Source of the DNA: Polynucleobacter sp. TSB-Sco08W16
GTDB taxonomy: Bacteria; Pseudomonadota; Gammaproteobacteria; Burkholderiales; Burkholderiaceae
Assembly (NCBI RefSeq): GCF_018687455.1
Contig: NZ_CP061291.1
Location: 992,001 to 1,056,000 of the forward strand
Length of the DNA stretch: 64,000 nucleotides
Reading direction: 5' to 3'
The notes under the pieces were generated by a model. The model was not told the DNA's origin and searched no databases. It was given only the letters and a program-made list of their open reading frames with translations. Shown piece after piece: positions 15,310 through 23,232 of this stretch; the first letter of the stretch is position 1, and every line of letters starts with the position of its first letter. A program made the translations under genes and the position numbers.

Positions 15310-17058
15310 ATGAGTACAAAGCCAAAAGATTCGAATAACCCGCCCGAGACCGGCCTTCGCAAAGGTCTAACGAGTTATGGTGACAAAGGTTTTTCTTTAT
15401 TTTTGCGTAAAGCTTTTATTAAAGGCGCTGGCTATACCAACAGCGCATTAGATCGCCCAGTGATTGGCATCATCAATACAGGAAGTGCATACAACCCCTG
15501 CCACGGCAACATGCCACAACTGCTAGAGGCGGTTAAACGAGGTGTGATGTTGGCTGGCGGCCTACCTATGGAATTTCCGACAATCTCAATTCATGAAAGC
15601 TTCGCTGCCCCAACCAGCATGTATCTACGCAACCTCATGTCGATGGACACCGAAGAGATGCTGCGCGCTCAGCCTATGGATGCAGTGGTGATGATCGGGG
15701 GTTGCGATAAAACAGTTCCCGCCCAAATGATGGGCGCCGCTTCTGCTGGTTTACCTGCTATTCAACTGATTACGGGTTCTATGCTTACTGGATCACATCG
15801 CAGTGAACGTGTTGGGGCCTGCACCGACTGTCGTCGTTACTGGGGTAAATTTCGCGCTGGAGAAATTGATGAAGTTGAAAAGGATGAGGTTAATGATCAA
15901 CTCGTTGCCAGCGTAGGTACCTGCTCTGTAATGGGTACCGCTAGCACCATGGCGTGTATCTCTGAAGCATTGGGCATGACAGTGCCAGGTGGCGCAACTC
16001 CGCCCGCCGTTACAGCAGATCGCATTCGCGTAGCCGAAGAAACTGGGGCATGTGCAGTACAAATGGCCAAAGATGGCTTAACCATAGACAAGATTCTGAC
16101 TGCTGATGCATTTGAGAATGCAATGCGGGTATTGCTTGCGATTGGCGGCTCAACTAATGGCATTGTTCACCTGGCTGCTATTGCTGGACGAATGGGTCTA
16201 GAGATTGATTTAGATGCCTTAGACAAAATGGGAAATGAAACACCTGTATTGGTTGACCTAAAGCCATCAGGCGATCATTACATGGAAAATTTTCATGATG
16301 CTGGTGGCATGACCACGCTTTTGAGAGAGCTTAAACCACTCCTCAAACTCAACACAATGACTGTCTCCGGTAGAACACTTGGTGAAGAAATTGATGCGGG
16401 TCCACCAAGCTTTAAACAAGATGTAGTGCGCAAGATCGATAACCCTATTTATCCACGTGGCAGCATTGCCGTTCTCCACGGTAATCTTGCCCCTGGTGGA
16501 GCCATCATCAAGCAGTCTGCTGCCGATGAAAAACTCATGGAACATGAAGGCCGCGCCGTTGTATTTGAAAACTCCGAAGACTTAGCCAACAGAATTGATA
16601 GTCCCGACTTAGATGTCACGCCCCAGGACATCATTGTGCTTAAAAATATTGGTCCCAAGGGTGCGCCAGGCATGCCAGAGGCAGGCTATATCCCCATTCC
16701 TATGAAGCTAGCTCGTGCTGGTGTTAAGGATATCGTCCGCATCTCCGATGGCCGTATGAGTGGAACTGCTTTTGGCACAATTGTGTTGCACGTGACCCCT
16801 GAATCCGCTATCGGCGGCCCCTTAGCTCATGTACGCAATGGTGATCGCATTCGCTTGAGTGTAAAGAATCGTGAAATCAGCTTACTTATTTCTGATGAAG
16901 AGTTGTCAAAGAGAGCAAAAGATAATCCTATCACTCCCCCGACAGCTGAGCGTGGCTATAAGAAGTTGTTTCTAGATACGGTTACTCAGGCAGATAAGGG
17001 TGTTGACTTTGATTTCTTGCGTGCGGCCAAGATGGTAGGCAAGACGCCTAGTAAATAA
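15310..17058 (+). CDS. IlvD/Edd family dehydratase, sugar-acid-type branch
   Basis: Iron-sulfur dehydratase of about 582 residues. The start at 15310 is preferred over an upstream in-frame start at 15271, because GTAGAGAC precedes it and conserved sequence begins soon after. Cluster cysteines are in NPCHGNM, GGCDKTVP and GTCSVMGTAS. Segments such as ERVGACTDCRRYWGKF, KNIGPKGAPGMPE and VRISDGRMSGTAFGT resemble the L-arabinonate/pentonate dehydratase branch more than classical dihydroxy-acid dehydratase. A branched-chain amino-acid role is possible but less likely. It converges on the acyl-CoA ligase gene with an 8-bp gap. Confidence 0.88.
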   Translation: MSTKPKDSNNPPETGLRKGLTSYGDKGFSLFLRKAFIKGAGYTNSALDRPVIGIINTGSAYNPCHGNMPQLLEAVKRGVMLAGGLPMEFPTISIHESFAAPTSMYLRNLMSMDTEEMLRAQPMDAVVMIGGCDKTVPAQMMGAASAGLPAIQLITGSMLTGSHRSERVGACTDCRRYWGKFRAGEIDEVEKDEVNDQLVASVGTCSVMGTASTMACISEALGMTVPGGATPPAVTADRIRVAEETGACAVQMAKDGLTIDKILTADAFENAMRVLLAIGGSTNGIVHLAAIAGRMGLEIDLDALDKMGNETPVLVDLKPSGDHYMENFHDAGGMTTLLRELKPLLKLNTMTVSGRTLGEEIDAGPPSFKQDVVRKIDNPIYPRGSIAVLHGNLAPGGAIIKQSAADEKLMEHEGRAVVFENSEDLANRIDSPDLDVTPQDIIVLKNIGPKGAPGMPEAGYIPIPMKLARAGVKDIVRISDGRMSGTAFGTIVLHVTPESAIGGPLAHVRNGDRIRLSVKNREISLLISDEELSKRAKDNPITPPTAERGYKKLFLDTVTQADKGVDFDFLRAAKMVGKTPSK

Positions 17059-17066
17059 AATAGTGC

Positions 17067-18737
17067 TTAGTTGTTTCTGAGTTCACGACGCAATATCTTC
17101 CCAACGTTAGATTTAGGAAGCTCGTGAATAAAAACTACCTTACGTGGGCGCTTATAACTAGTCAGATGTTCTTTGCAATACTTAAGAACATCTGCTTCGG
17201 ATGTATGGTGGTTAGACTTAACAATATAAGCCTTCACGATCTCGCCTAGCTTGCGATGTGGAACCCCTATTACTGCGCACTCCTTGACGCCTGGCATTTG
17301 GGATAAAACGTCTTCAACATCATTTGGGAAGACCTTAAAGCCGGCAACCACAATCATGTCTTTTTTACGATCTACGATATGAATATTGCCATCTTCAGTA
17401 ATAAAGCCGATATCACCTGATTTAAAGTAACCATCGGCCGTCATGCAATGGGCGGTTTCTTCTGGCTTATTCCAATATCCCGGCATGACCTGGGGGCCTT
17501 TAATGCATATTTCTCCAGGTGTGCCTTGAGGCAATTGAACTTCATCATCATCCAGAATCACCACGTCAGTACTTGGCATTGGCATGCCGATATGGCCTGT
17601 GAAATGTTTCTCTAGTGGACTATTAACGCAAACAACAGGTGAAGTTTCCGATAAGCCATATCCTTGGGCAATAGGACAAGCTGTGAGTGCCTGCCAGTGA
17701 TCAGCGGTTTTCTTATGGACCGCCATTCCGCCACCAATCGTTACCAATAGATTAGGAAGTTTTACAGCTTTGAATTCAGGACGATGGATAAGCGCATGAA
17801 ACAGGGTATTCACACCCGGAAAGATATTGATCTGAGAATGCTTCTTTAATAGTTTAATAAAGCCATCGATATCTCGTGGGTTAGCTACCAAAATTAATAG
17901 CCCTCCTTTAGCAATACCCAAAAGAGCGCAAGCCGTTAGAGCAAATATATGCGTCATGGGTAAGGCGCACAAGAATTGAAGTTGCTGATCAGATTTGTGT
18001 TTTATGCCCGGGCTTAGCCATGCCTCAATTTGCATCACATTAGCAAGGATATTCCGATGAAGCAATACAGCACCTTTAGAGATACCTGTGGTGCCGCCTG
18101 TGTATTGAAGAAAAGCAATGTCATCTAGGCTGATGATTGGCTTATGAAAATGATGATTGCCGCCAATTACTAAGGCCTGTTTAAATGAAATATGCTTTAC
18201 ATCCCAAGCAGGTATGAGCTTTTTGATATTGCGTGCCACCCAGTTTACGAGATGCCCCTTCAGACCCAACAACTCTCCAGGGCTACTCACAATTACCTTT
18301 TGGACCGGGACTTCGGCAACGATCTGTTGATAGGTGCTGGCAAAATTTTCCATCATCACCAATACACAAGCGCCGCTATCTTTTAACTGTGCCTCAAGCT
18401 CACGAGAGGTATAGAGAGGATTGATATTAACGACTACATACCCCGCTCTTAATGTTCCTAACATCGCAATTACATATTCAATAACATTTGGGTACATTAA
18501 TGCAATGCGCGCACCCGGCTCTAAATGCAAGGTTTGAAGATAGGATGCAAAGTTTAAAGATAGACGACCAATTTCGCGATAGGTAAAAAACTTACCCATG
18601 GACTCTACTGCCTTACGACTTGCAAATAGGGAAAAGCACTCCTCTAAAAATTCCGTGAGCGAGGAATATGCAGGCTCACCAATATCATGCGGAACGCCCT
18701 CAGGATAATTTTTTAGCCAAGGCTTGGAGAGGTTCAT
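17067..18737 (-). CDS. fadD: Long-chain fatty acid-CoA ligase (FadD-like)
   Basis: 556-residue AMP-forming acyl-CoA synthetase. The P-loop-like motif YTGGTTGISKGAVL lies near residue 213, the A5 motif GYGLSETSP near 362, the A8 motif DGYFKSGDIGFI near 433, and the terminal lysine region SNVGKILRREL at the end. It activates fatty acids for beta-oxidation or membrane use. It ends convergently with the IlvD-family gene and lies 17 bp downstream of the nucleosidase gene. The exact chain-length preference is not visible. Confidence 0.9.
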   Translation of the reverse strand: MNLSKPWLKNYPEGVPHDIGEPAYSSLTEFLEECFSLFASRKAVESMGKFFTYREIGRLSLNFASYLQTLHLEPGARIALMYPNVIEYVIAMLGTLRAGYVVVNINPLYTSRELEAQLKDSGACVLVMMENFASTYQQIVAEVPVQKVIVSSPGELLGLKGHLVNWVARNIKKLIPAWDVKHISFKQALVIGGNHHFHKPIISLDDIAFLQYTGGTTGISKGAVLLHRNILANVMQIEAWLSPGIKHKSDQQLQFLCALPMTHIFALTACALLGIAKGGLLILVANPRDIDGFIKLLKKHSQINIFPGVNTLFHALIHRPEFKAVKLPNLLVTIGGGMAVHKKTADHWQALTACPIAQGYGLSETSPVVCVNSPLEKHFTGHIGMPMPSTDVVILDDDEVQLPQGTPGEICIKGPQVMPGYWNKPEETAHCMTADGYFKSGDIGFITEDGNIHIVDRKKDMIVVAGFKVFPNDVEDVLSQMPGVKECAVIGVPHRKLGEIVKAYIVKSNHHTSEADVLKYCKEHLTSYKRPRKVVFIHELPKSNVGKILRRELRNN

Positions 18738-18754
18738 ACTTAAAGGCTTATCAA

Positions 18755-19321
18755 CTAACTTAGCAACTGCTTAAGTTTGTCTAAAAATAGATCTTGGCCA
18801 TGATGTACTTTTGCTTGCCAATCACTACCAGAGTTTTCATTAGCGTCATCCGTGATGTATTTATAGGATTGCCAAGAAATTTGATGTTCATAAGCAGCAG
18901 CCGCAATAGCAAATAACTCCATATCCACCACATCCACACTTTGAGCGTGCAACCAAGGGTCATGTGCAGTGACAAAGCTATCGCCAGTCCCGCAGGTAAA
19001 TTCTCCTGATGATAGGTATTCAAAAGGTTTATTACAAAAGGGAGTTTTACCACGTGGGGCAAGAGGCTCTGTAGACATATCGCGCTGAATCACTTTGCCT
19101 ATTTTCAATAAACCATTTAGCTGTGGATTGACTTTGCCAGCAGTCCCAAAGTTAATTATCATTTGCGGTGCATATTGATGTATTGCCTTAAGGCTAGCGC
19201 TGACTGCATTAATTTTACCGATACCCGAATAAACAATCTCCACGCCAGCTGGCAGCACAGCTCGCTTGAGCTCACTTTCCAATGCGGTGATAATGAGGTA
19301 ATTAGTTTTCATGCCTGCCAT
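18755..19321 (-). CDS. MTA/SAH nucleosidase-like protein (PNP/UDP phosphorylase family)
   Basis: 188 residues, shorter than typical Pfs/MTAN (about 230). Family motifs: YSGIGKINAVSASLKAI, NFGTAGKVN, DVVDMELFAIAAA with the ribose-binding Met-Glu, and ITDDAN with the catalytic aspartate. It should release adenine from methylthioadenosine, S-adenosylhomocysteine or 5'-deoxyadenosine. The start is either 19321 or 19312 (MKTNYLII, closer to the usual MTAN start). Its start codon is only 2 bp from that of apt on the other strand, and Apt recycles the adenine this enzyme would release. Confidence 0.8.
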   Translation of the reverse strand: MAGMKTNYLIITALESELKRAVLPAGVEIVYSGIGKINAVSASLKAIHQYAPQMIINFGTAGKVNPQLNGLLKIGKVIQRDMSTEPLAPRGKTPFCNKPFEYLSSGEFTCGTGDSFVTAHDPWLHAQSVDVVDMELFAIAAAAYEHQISWQSYKYITDDANENSGSDWQAKVHHGQDLFLDKLKQLLS

Positions 19322-19323
19322 AA

Positions 19324-19842
19324 ATGAATTTATTAGATTATCTACCCTGTGTTCCTGATTTTCCCAAGCCTGGAATCTTATTCAGAGATATCTCCCCTTT
19401 ACTAGCTAATCCAGCGGCCTTCAAAGAGGCGATTGTCTTACTAGAAGAATTGGCTCGAACTTTTGATTACACCCATATTTTAGGCATTGAATCTCGAGGC
19501 TTTATCTTTGGCTCTGCACTTGCTTACCATGCCCACAAAGGCTTAGCCCTCGCCAGAAAGCCAAATAAGCTGCCTCTGGCCACCCATCGTGAGTTCTATG
19601 GACTGGAATACGGCTCGGATTCACTGGAAATTCAGCAATCGACGCTCCCAAAAGACGCCAGGGTGCTGCTAATGGATGATGTTCTAGCAACCGGGGGAAC
19701 TCTCATTGCGGCCGATAAATTACTGCGTAATGCGGGATTTGCAGTTTGCGGTGCAATTACATTGCTGGAAATAGGCGCACTCAATGGCAGCACTATTCTG
19801 AATCAAAACGGCATCCCCAATAAATCCGTTTTAGTTAGCTAA
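19324..19842 (+). CDS. apt: Adenine phosphoribosyltransferase
   Basis: 172-residue salvage enzyme that makes AMP from adenine and PRPP. It begins LLDYLPCVPDFPKPGILFRD like E. coli Apt and has the PRPP-binding motif VLLMDDVLATGGT near residues 115-127. An in-frame TAA directly precedes the ATG, so this is the most upstream start possible. There is almost no room for a leader between it and the divergent nucleosidase gene, so its promoter must lie inside that gene. It converges on a yqjK-like gene with a 5-bp gap. Confidence 0.95.
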   Translation: MNLLDYLPCVPDFPKPGILFRDISPLLANPAAFKEAIVLLEELARTFDYTHILGIESRGFIFGSALAYHAHKGLALARKPNKLPLATHREFYGLEYGSDSLEIQQSTLPKDARVLLMDDVLATGGTLIAADKLLRNAGFAVCGAITLLEIGALNGSTILNQNGIPNKSVLVS

Positions 19843-19847
19843 ATTCT

Positions 19848-20129
19848 TTAAACGAGCTTCTTGGCGCTCTTCAGTAGCTTCATAGCACCCCAACCTACCG
19901 CTAGGACCTTGCTAGCTAATTTTGGCTTGTAATGTGCCAGCGCTGCAAAGGCGCTCGTCCATAACAGGGGATTATTTTTTAGAAAATGAAAAGTATCAAT
20001 TCCTTTATCAGCCCATGACAGGGGCTTCTCCCAGGGCTCAAAGTTGGCAGCAAAATCATTGCGCTCTTGTTTTGCTTTTTCTTGAAGCTTGAGACGACGA
20101 AGTTCTAAAGACTTTAATTTCTCATTCAT
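19848..20129 (-). CDS. YqjK-like protein
   Basis: 93 residues with a charged, coiled N-terminus (KSLELRRLKLQEKAKQERNDF) and a weakly hydrophobic C-terminal half (NPLLWTSAFAALAHYKP). It is the third gene after DUF883 and holin-like genes, the order yqjD-yqjE-yqjK of enterobacteria, which supports the call more than the sequence does. Function unknown; the E. coli operon is linked to stationary-phase membrane-ribosome association. Confidence 0.65.
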   Translation of the reverse strand: MNEKLKSLELRRLKLQEKAKQERNDFAANFEPWEKPLSWADKGIDTFHFLKNNPLLWTSAFAALAHYKPKLASKVLAVGWGAMKLLKSAKKLV

Positions 20130-20135
20130 AGAAAT

Positions 20136-20504
20136 CTAGCGTGAGAGCGCTTCTTTATCCTTCGCCAATTCCGCTATAGATGCTTCAAATAACTGAGGCA
20201 TCTTGCGCAAGGATTGGATAATCAATAAGGCCAATATCAAGCCAATCGAAAGAAATGTGCCTGTTAGTAGACTTAATGCGAGCATGCGATCTGATTCCCA
20301 GCTGTAGATCACAATAAGTAATGCAAGCATTACCAAGCCAAAGAATAAAAAGAACAGAGCACTAACAATCATCACTATGAGACTGATTAATTTGCTGCGC
20401 GCAATTTGGACGTCAACTGATAAAAGCTCTAAGCGCGTTTGGGCAATAGAGGCACCATTAGCAGCTAAATGTTTAATTGAGGAAAGTAAATTTTCTTGAG
20501 ACAT
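20136..20504 (-). CDS. YqjE / phage-holin-like family membrane protein
   Basis: 122 residues with two strong adjacent transmembrane helices (LISLIVMIVSALFFLFFGLV and LALSLLTGTFLSIGLILALL) flanked by an N-terminal amphipathic helix (IKHLAANGASIAQTRLELLS) and a charged tail. This is the pattern of the Phage_holin_3_6/YqjE family. It is a cellular gene here: it sits between yqjD-like and yqjK-like genes with 6-bp gaps, and no phage genes are near. Confidence 0.82.
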   Translation of the reverse strand: MSQENLLSSIKHLAANGASIAQTRLELLSVDVQIARSKLISLIVMIVSALFFLFFGLVMLALLIVIYSWESDRMLALSLLTGTFLSIGLILALLIIQSLRKMPQLFEASIAELAKDKEALSR

Positions 20505-20510
20505 ATATTC

Positions 20511-20852
20511 TTAACGACGACGAATAAAAAGGCCAATTAATAGACCTAAGCCTGCGGCAACACCAACTGCTTCCCAAGGATTACGATGTACAAAATCATC
20601 AGCACCCTCAGCAAGCACTTTAGCCTTTTCTGTCAAGGTGCCCTCAAGGTTGGAAAGACTTTCTTTAGCACCAGAAATAGTTTCCAGAGCTTTATTACGA
20701 ATGGAATGAACCACATCGCCAGGATGATCTTCTGTTGCCTTGATCAATGCCTCAGCATCTGCCATCAGAGATTTGAACTCACCAATCAACTGATCAGCAC
20801 TGGAAGCGGCTGCCTCTTGTGTCACTGTGTGATCTGATTTCTTAGTTGTCAT
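20511..20852 (-). CDS. DUF883 family protein (YqjD/ElaB-like)
   Basis: 113 residues. Soluble helical N-terminal part (DQLIGEFKSLMADAEALIKA), then the family end signature HRNPWEAVGVAAGLGLLIG followed by FIRRR, a glycine-zipper tail anchor. E. coli YqjD and ElaB are inner-membrane proteins that bind ribosomes in stationary phase. First gene of the three-gene operon. Confidence 0.9.
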   Translation of the reverse strand: MTTKKSDHTVTQEAAASSADQLIGEFKSLMADAEALIKATEDHPGDVVHSIRNKALETISGAKESLSNLEGTLTEKAKVLAEGADDFVHRNPWEAVGVAAGLGLLIGLFIRRR

Positions 20853-20878
20853 GAAAGCCCCTTGTGTACCTGTCTATT

Positions 20879-21343
20879 CTAAGCACTTCTCCGGCCTGAG
20901 CCCAGCAATAAAACAGTCATCCCCGCATTACCAGCCTTAAAGTGCTTCAAATAGTCCTTTAGACCTGGGCGCTGCTTTAATAAATCATAGTAAGTTGTGC
21001 TGGCAAATGGGACATCTTCACCAAAGAAATACTCCTCTACCCGATCGGCATAGCGGTTATTTTCTAGGGCGTCATGAATGGCCCATTTAATACGACCACC
21101 CTCGCCGGACGATCCATATCCATGAATTAAAACGATTGCCTTTAGACCAAGCTGGCAAGCCATTCTGAGGTACTCCGTCAAATGATCTAGCGCCTCTTCA
21201 ACGGTTGGAAAGCCCTGCTTGATATTGAGCTCAATCGTATCCACAAATACATTGGGCAACTCTACACTTCCGCAATATTGGCATCCCCCCATTAAGACTC
21301 TTGGGTTACCACATTCCGCACAGTCAAAAGCCTGGGTCATCAA
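20879..21343 (-). CDS. Smr-domain protein with N-terminal zinc ribbon
   Basis: 154 residues. The N-terminus has two Cys pairs (CAEC near residue 8 and CQYC near residue 21) forming a probable zinc ribbon. The rest is a small MutS-related fold: TIELNIKQGFPTVEEALDHL, then IVLIHGYGSSGEGGRIKWAI, the 'HGxGxG' loop typical of Smr endonuclease-like domains. Smr domains act on nucleic acids (nicking or RNA cleavage). The specific role here is unknown. It lies 26 bp upstream of the yqjD-like gene. Confidence 0.8.
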   Translation of the reverse strand: MMTQAFDCAECGNPRVLMGGCQYCGSVELPNVFVDTIELNIKQGFPTVEEALDHLTEYLRMACQLGLKAIVLIHGYGSSGEGGRIKWAIHDALENNRYADRVEEYFFGEDVPFASTTYYDLLKQRPGLKDYLKHFKAGNAGMTVLLLGSGRRSA

Positions 21344-21382
21344 ATTTCCTGCTATAAATAAAGAATAATAAAAGGAGACAGC

Positions 21383-22477
21383 ATGTATTTATCCATTATC
21401 AGGGTTATAGCGCTAGGACTTGCGCTGACCACATTCAATGCTCTGGCACACAAACCCACTGAGCCAGCACACCAGACCTATGCTGAAGGCAACTTTCAGC
21501 TTGAAAATGGCTCCGTTATACAAGACTTTAATCTGTCTTATACAACTCAAGGCACTCTGAATGCTGATAAGAGCAATTCCATCTTGATGGTTACGGCCAT
21601 TGGCGGCAATCACCATCGCATTGATTATCTAATTGGTCCTGGCAAGGCTTTAGATACTGATAAGTATTTTGTAATCTGTACCGATGCGATTGGTAACGGT
21701 CTAAGTACGTCACCATCTAATAGCAAAACCCAGCCGAATATTAGCTTTCCCGAGTTCAATATTCGAGATATGGTCAATACCCAACATCAACTTGTTGTTG
21801 ATCACTTTGGCATCAAGAAATTAGTTGCCGTGATTGGTGCTTCTATGGGCGGTATGCAAGCCCTTCAATGGGGCGTCTCGTACCCTAACGCAATGCAAGC
21901 CATCATCCCCATCATTCCTTTGGCAAAGACGCCTGCGTGGACCACGGGTGTCTTAGAAATGCTGCGCCAAAGCATCATGACCGATCCAGGCTATCAGGGG
22001 GGCAAATACGACAAACCTGTGGAACAAGGCATGCGCCTATGGGCTGGCTGGTTAAGCGGGGTCATTGTTCGAACTCCAGCATATCAAGAGCAGTTAAATC
22101 CAACCCCCACAGCTGAAATTGAATACCTCAAGAAAGTTCAAGATAGCGGCTGGAAGAGAATGGATGCCAATGACTGGATCTGGCAATCCCGCGCATATGA
22201 TCGTCACGATGTTGGCCAAACAAAGGGTTTTGATAACAACACATCTGCTGCCCTCAAATCAATCAAGGCGAAGACTTTAATACTGGCAGGTACGGGCGAC
22301 CTATTAAATCCAGAATCAGATGCCAAGTCTTCCGCCAAATTAATACCGGGTGCAAAGTACATTGCCATCAATGAGCGACTACCGATGGGCCACCTCTCTG
22401 GAGCAGGCGCCACCCAAGAGGAGAATGAATTACAAAATAAGGTGATTAAGGCATTTCTCTCAACACTAAAGAATTGA
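21383..22477 (+). CDS. Exported alpha/beta hydrolase related to homoserine acetyltransferase (MetX)
   Basis: 364 residues with a signal peptide (IIRVIALGLALTTFNALA) cleaved before HKPTEP. The body follows MetX-type folds: IGGNHHRIDYLIGPGKALD, nucleophile elbow GASMGGMQ with Ser155, acid region AGTGDLLNPESD and the terminal HLSG with the catalytic His. True MetX is cytoplasmic, so this exported version is probably a hydrolase or esterase of unknown substrate. It has its own terminator downstream. Confidence 0.82.
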   Translation: MYLSIIRVIALGLALTTFNALAHKPTEPAHQTYAEGNFQLENGSVIQDFNLSYTTQGTLNADKSNSILMVTAIGGNHHRIDYLIGPGKALDTDKYFVICTDAIGNGLSTSPSNSKTQPNISFPEFNIRDMVNTQHQLVVDHFGIKKLVAVIGASMGGMQALQWGVSYPNAMQAIIPIIPLAKTPAWTTGVLEMLRQSIMTDPGYQGGKYDKPVEQGMRLWAGWLSGVIVRTPAYQEQLNPTPTAEIEYLKKVQDSGWKRMDANDWIWQSRAYDRHDVGQTKGFDNNTSAALKSIKAKTLILAGTGDLLNPESDAKSSAKLIPGAKYIAINERLPMGHLSGAGATQEENELQNKVIKAFLSTLKN

Positions 22478-22512
22478 TTGCTACTGACAATTTTAGAGTC
22501 AAGTATTCATAC

Positions 22513-22535
22513 CCCGCCCTGAGCGGGATTTTTTC
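22513..22535 (+). terminator. Intrinsic terminator after the MetX-like gene
   Basis: CCCGC pairs with GCGGG around a short CCTGA loop, followed by ATTTTTTC. It lies 36 bp after the stop codon. Confidence 0.88.
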
Positions 22536-22555
22536 TTTACTGCCCTAAGAAATAC

Positions 22556-22852
22556 TTAGGAGCAGTACTTAAGCTCTAGAGCCCCAGCATCAGCAGACTT
22601 ATCGTCGACCATTAAATTCAATTTCTTATGTGCAACATCTCTGTTCTCTTGAGTCTTGAGATGGCGGTCAATTAGATTAGCTACGTCTTTACGAATTGAA
22701 GTATTGCCATATTGCAATCCCTTCAAGGTAGATACAGCTTCAGCAGAAATCTTGCACTGTTGAGTTACCAATGCCGATGAATCTGATGAGGTGTTCGCAT
22801 ATGCAAATGCAGCAACAGAAATTGTTACAGCAGCTAATAGAGTCTTTTTCAT
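22556..22852 (-). CDS. Small exported protein of unknown function
   Basis: 98 residues. Signal peptide (KKTLLAAVTISVAAFAYA) with cleavage after AYA. The mature part is helical and charged, with two cysteines (QQCKIS and the C-terminal KYCS) that could form one disulfide. I do not recognise a family. AAGGA precedes the ATG, and the start is 1 bp after the stop of the 59-residue HTH gene, so the two form an operon. Confidence 0.75.
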   Translation of the reverse strand: MKKTLLAAVTISVAAFAYANTSSDSSALVTQQCKISAEAVSTLKGLQYGNTSIRKDVANLIDRHLKTQENRDVAHKKLNLMVDDKSADAGALELKYCS

Positions 22853-22853
22853 C

Positions 22854-23033
22854 TTAGTTCCTTATTTTGTGACCACACGTAGGACAACAACCCATATCTT
22901 TTGCCTTCGTTTTTCTGAGGGCGGCATACACACTGGATTCTGAAATTTCCATCTTTCGAGCGGCCTGAGCTGCGCTCATGCCCTTCCCTATCCACTCCAA
23001 GGCTTGATGTGTTTTCGGTATTTGTCTCTTCAT
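22854..23033 (-). CDS. 59-residue HTH protein with Cys-rich tail
   Basis: Found by reading the minus strand. The ATG at 23033 follows GGGAGAAGAA, a strong ribosome site, and the TAA ends at 22854. The first 45 residues form a homeodomain-like helix-turn-helix (HQALEWIGKGMSAAQAARKM, then EISESSVYAALRKTK), the type found in resolvases and transposase-like regulators. The tail is GCCPTCGHKIRN, a CPxCG zinc-knuckle half, which might pair with another chain in a dimer. It lies immediately upstream of the exported 98-residue gene and has a palindromic promoter. A larger frame over the same bases is a shadow. Confidence 0.75.
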   Translation of the reverse strand: MKRQIPKTHQALEWIGKGMSAAQAARKMEISESSVYAALRKTKAKDMGCCPTCGHKIRN

Positions 23034-23052
23034 TTCTTCTCCCAGTCATCAC

Positions 23053-23086
23053 ACTATATCACAACTTCATAACTTGTGAAGTTGTG
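23053..23086 (-). promoter_or_regulatory. Promoter with palindromic operator for the HTH operon
   Basis: On the minus strand, TTCACA (23080-23075) and TATAGT (23058-23053) are 16 bp apart, a good -35/-10 pair. The region is overlaid by a perfect ten-base inverted repeat, CACAACTTCA (23060-23069) and TGAAGTTGTG (23077-23086), with a 7-bp spacer. The repeat covers the -35 box and spacer, so a protein bound there would block transcription. Autorepression by the HTH protein is the simplest reading. Confidence 0.6.
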
Positions 23087-23232
23087 AAGTATAGTAATTT
23101 AGTAATGACAAACCCTAGGTTTAAAAAATGGGGATCCCGGGGTTAGCAATTAAGGAAAGAAATACCCCGTTTGCGAATAAAGCCAAGATTTGGGCGGACG
23201 ATAGTATGATTTGGTGATCTAAGGAGCCCAAT

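Noticed and set aside
20136..20504. Prophage holin
   Set aside because: Holin-like family name only; it lies in a yqjD-yqjE-yqjK-type cellular operon with no lysis or structural phage genes.
22849..23052. 67-residue frame on the minus strand (starts MMTGRRNEET)
   Set aside because: Same bases as the 59-residue HTH gene but no recognisable fold. The HTH frame has a good ribosome site, an HTH and a Cys motif, so it is the real one.
23137..23226. 29-residue frame (MGIPGLAIKERN...) upstream of the lipoprotein gene
   Set aside because: No ribosome site and no recognisable features; it ends just before the lipoprotein start. A GGATCC/CCCGGG stretch here looks like a cloning site, but single restriction sites arise by chance and flanking sequence is ordinary.
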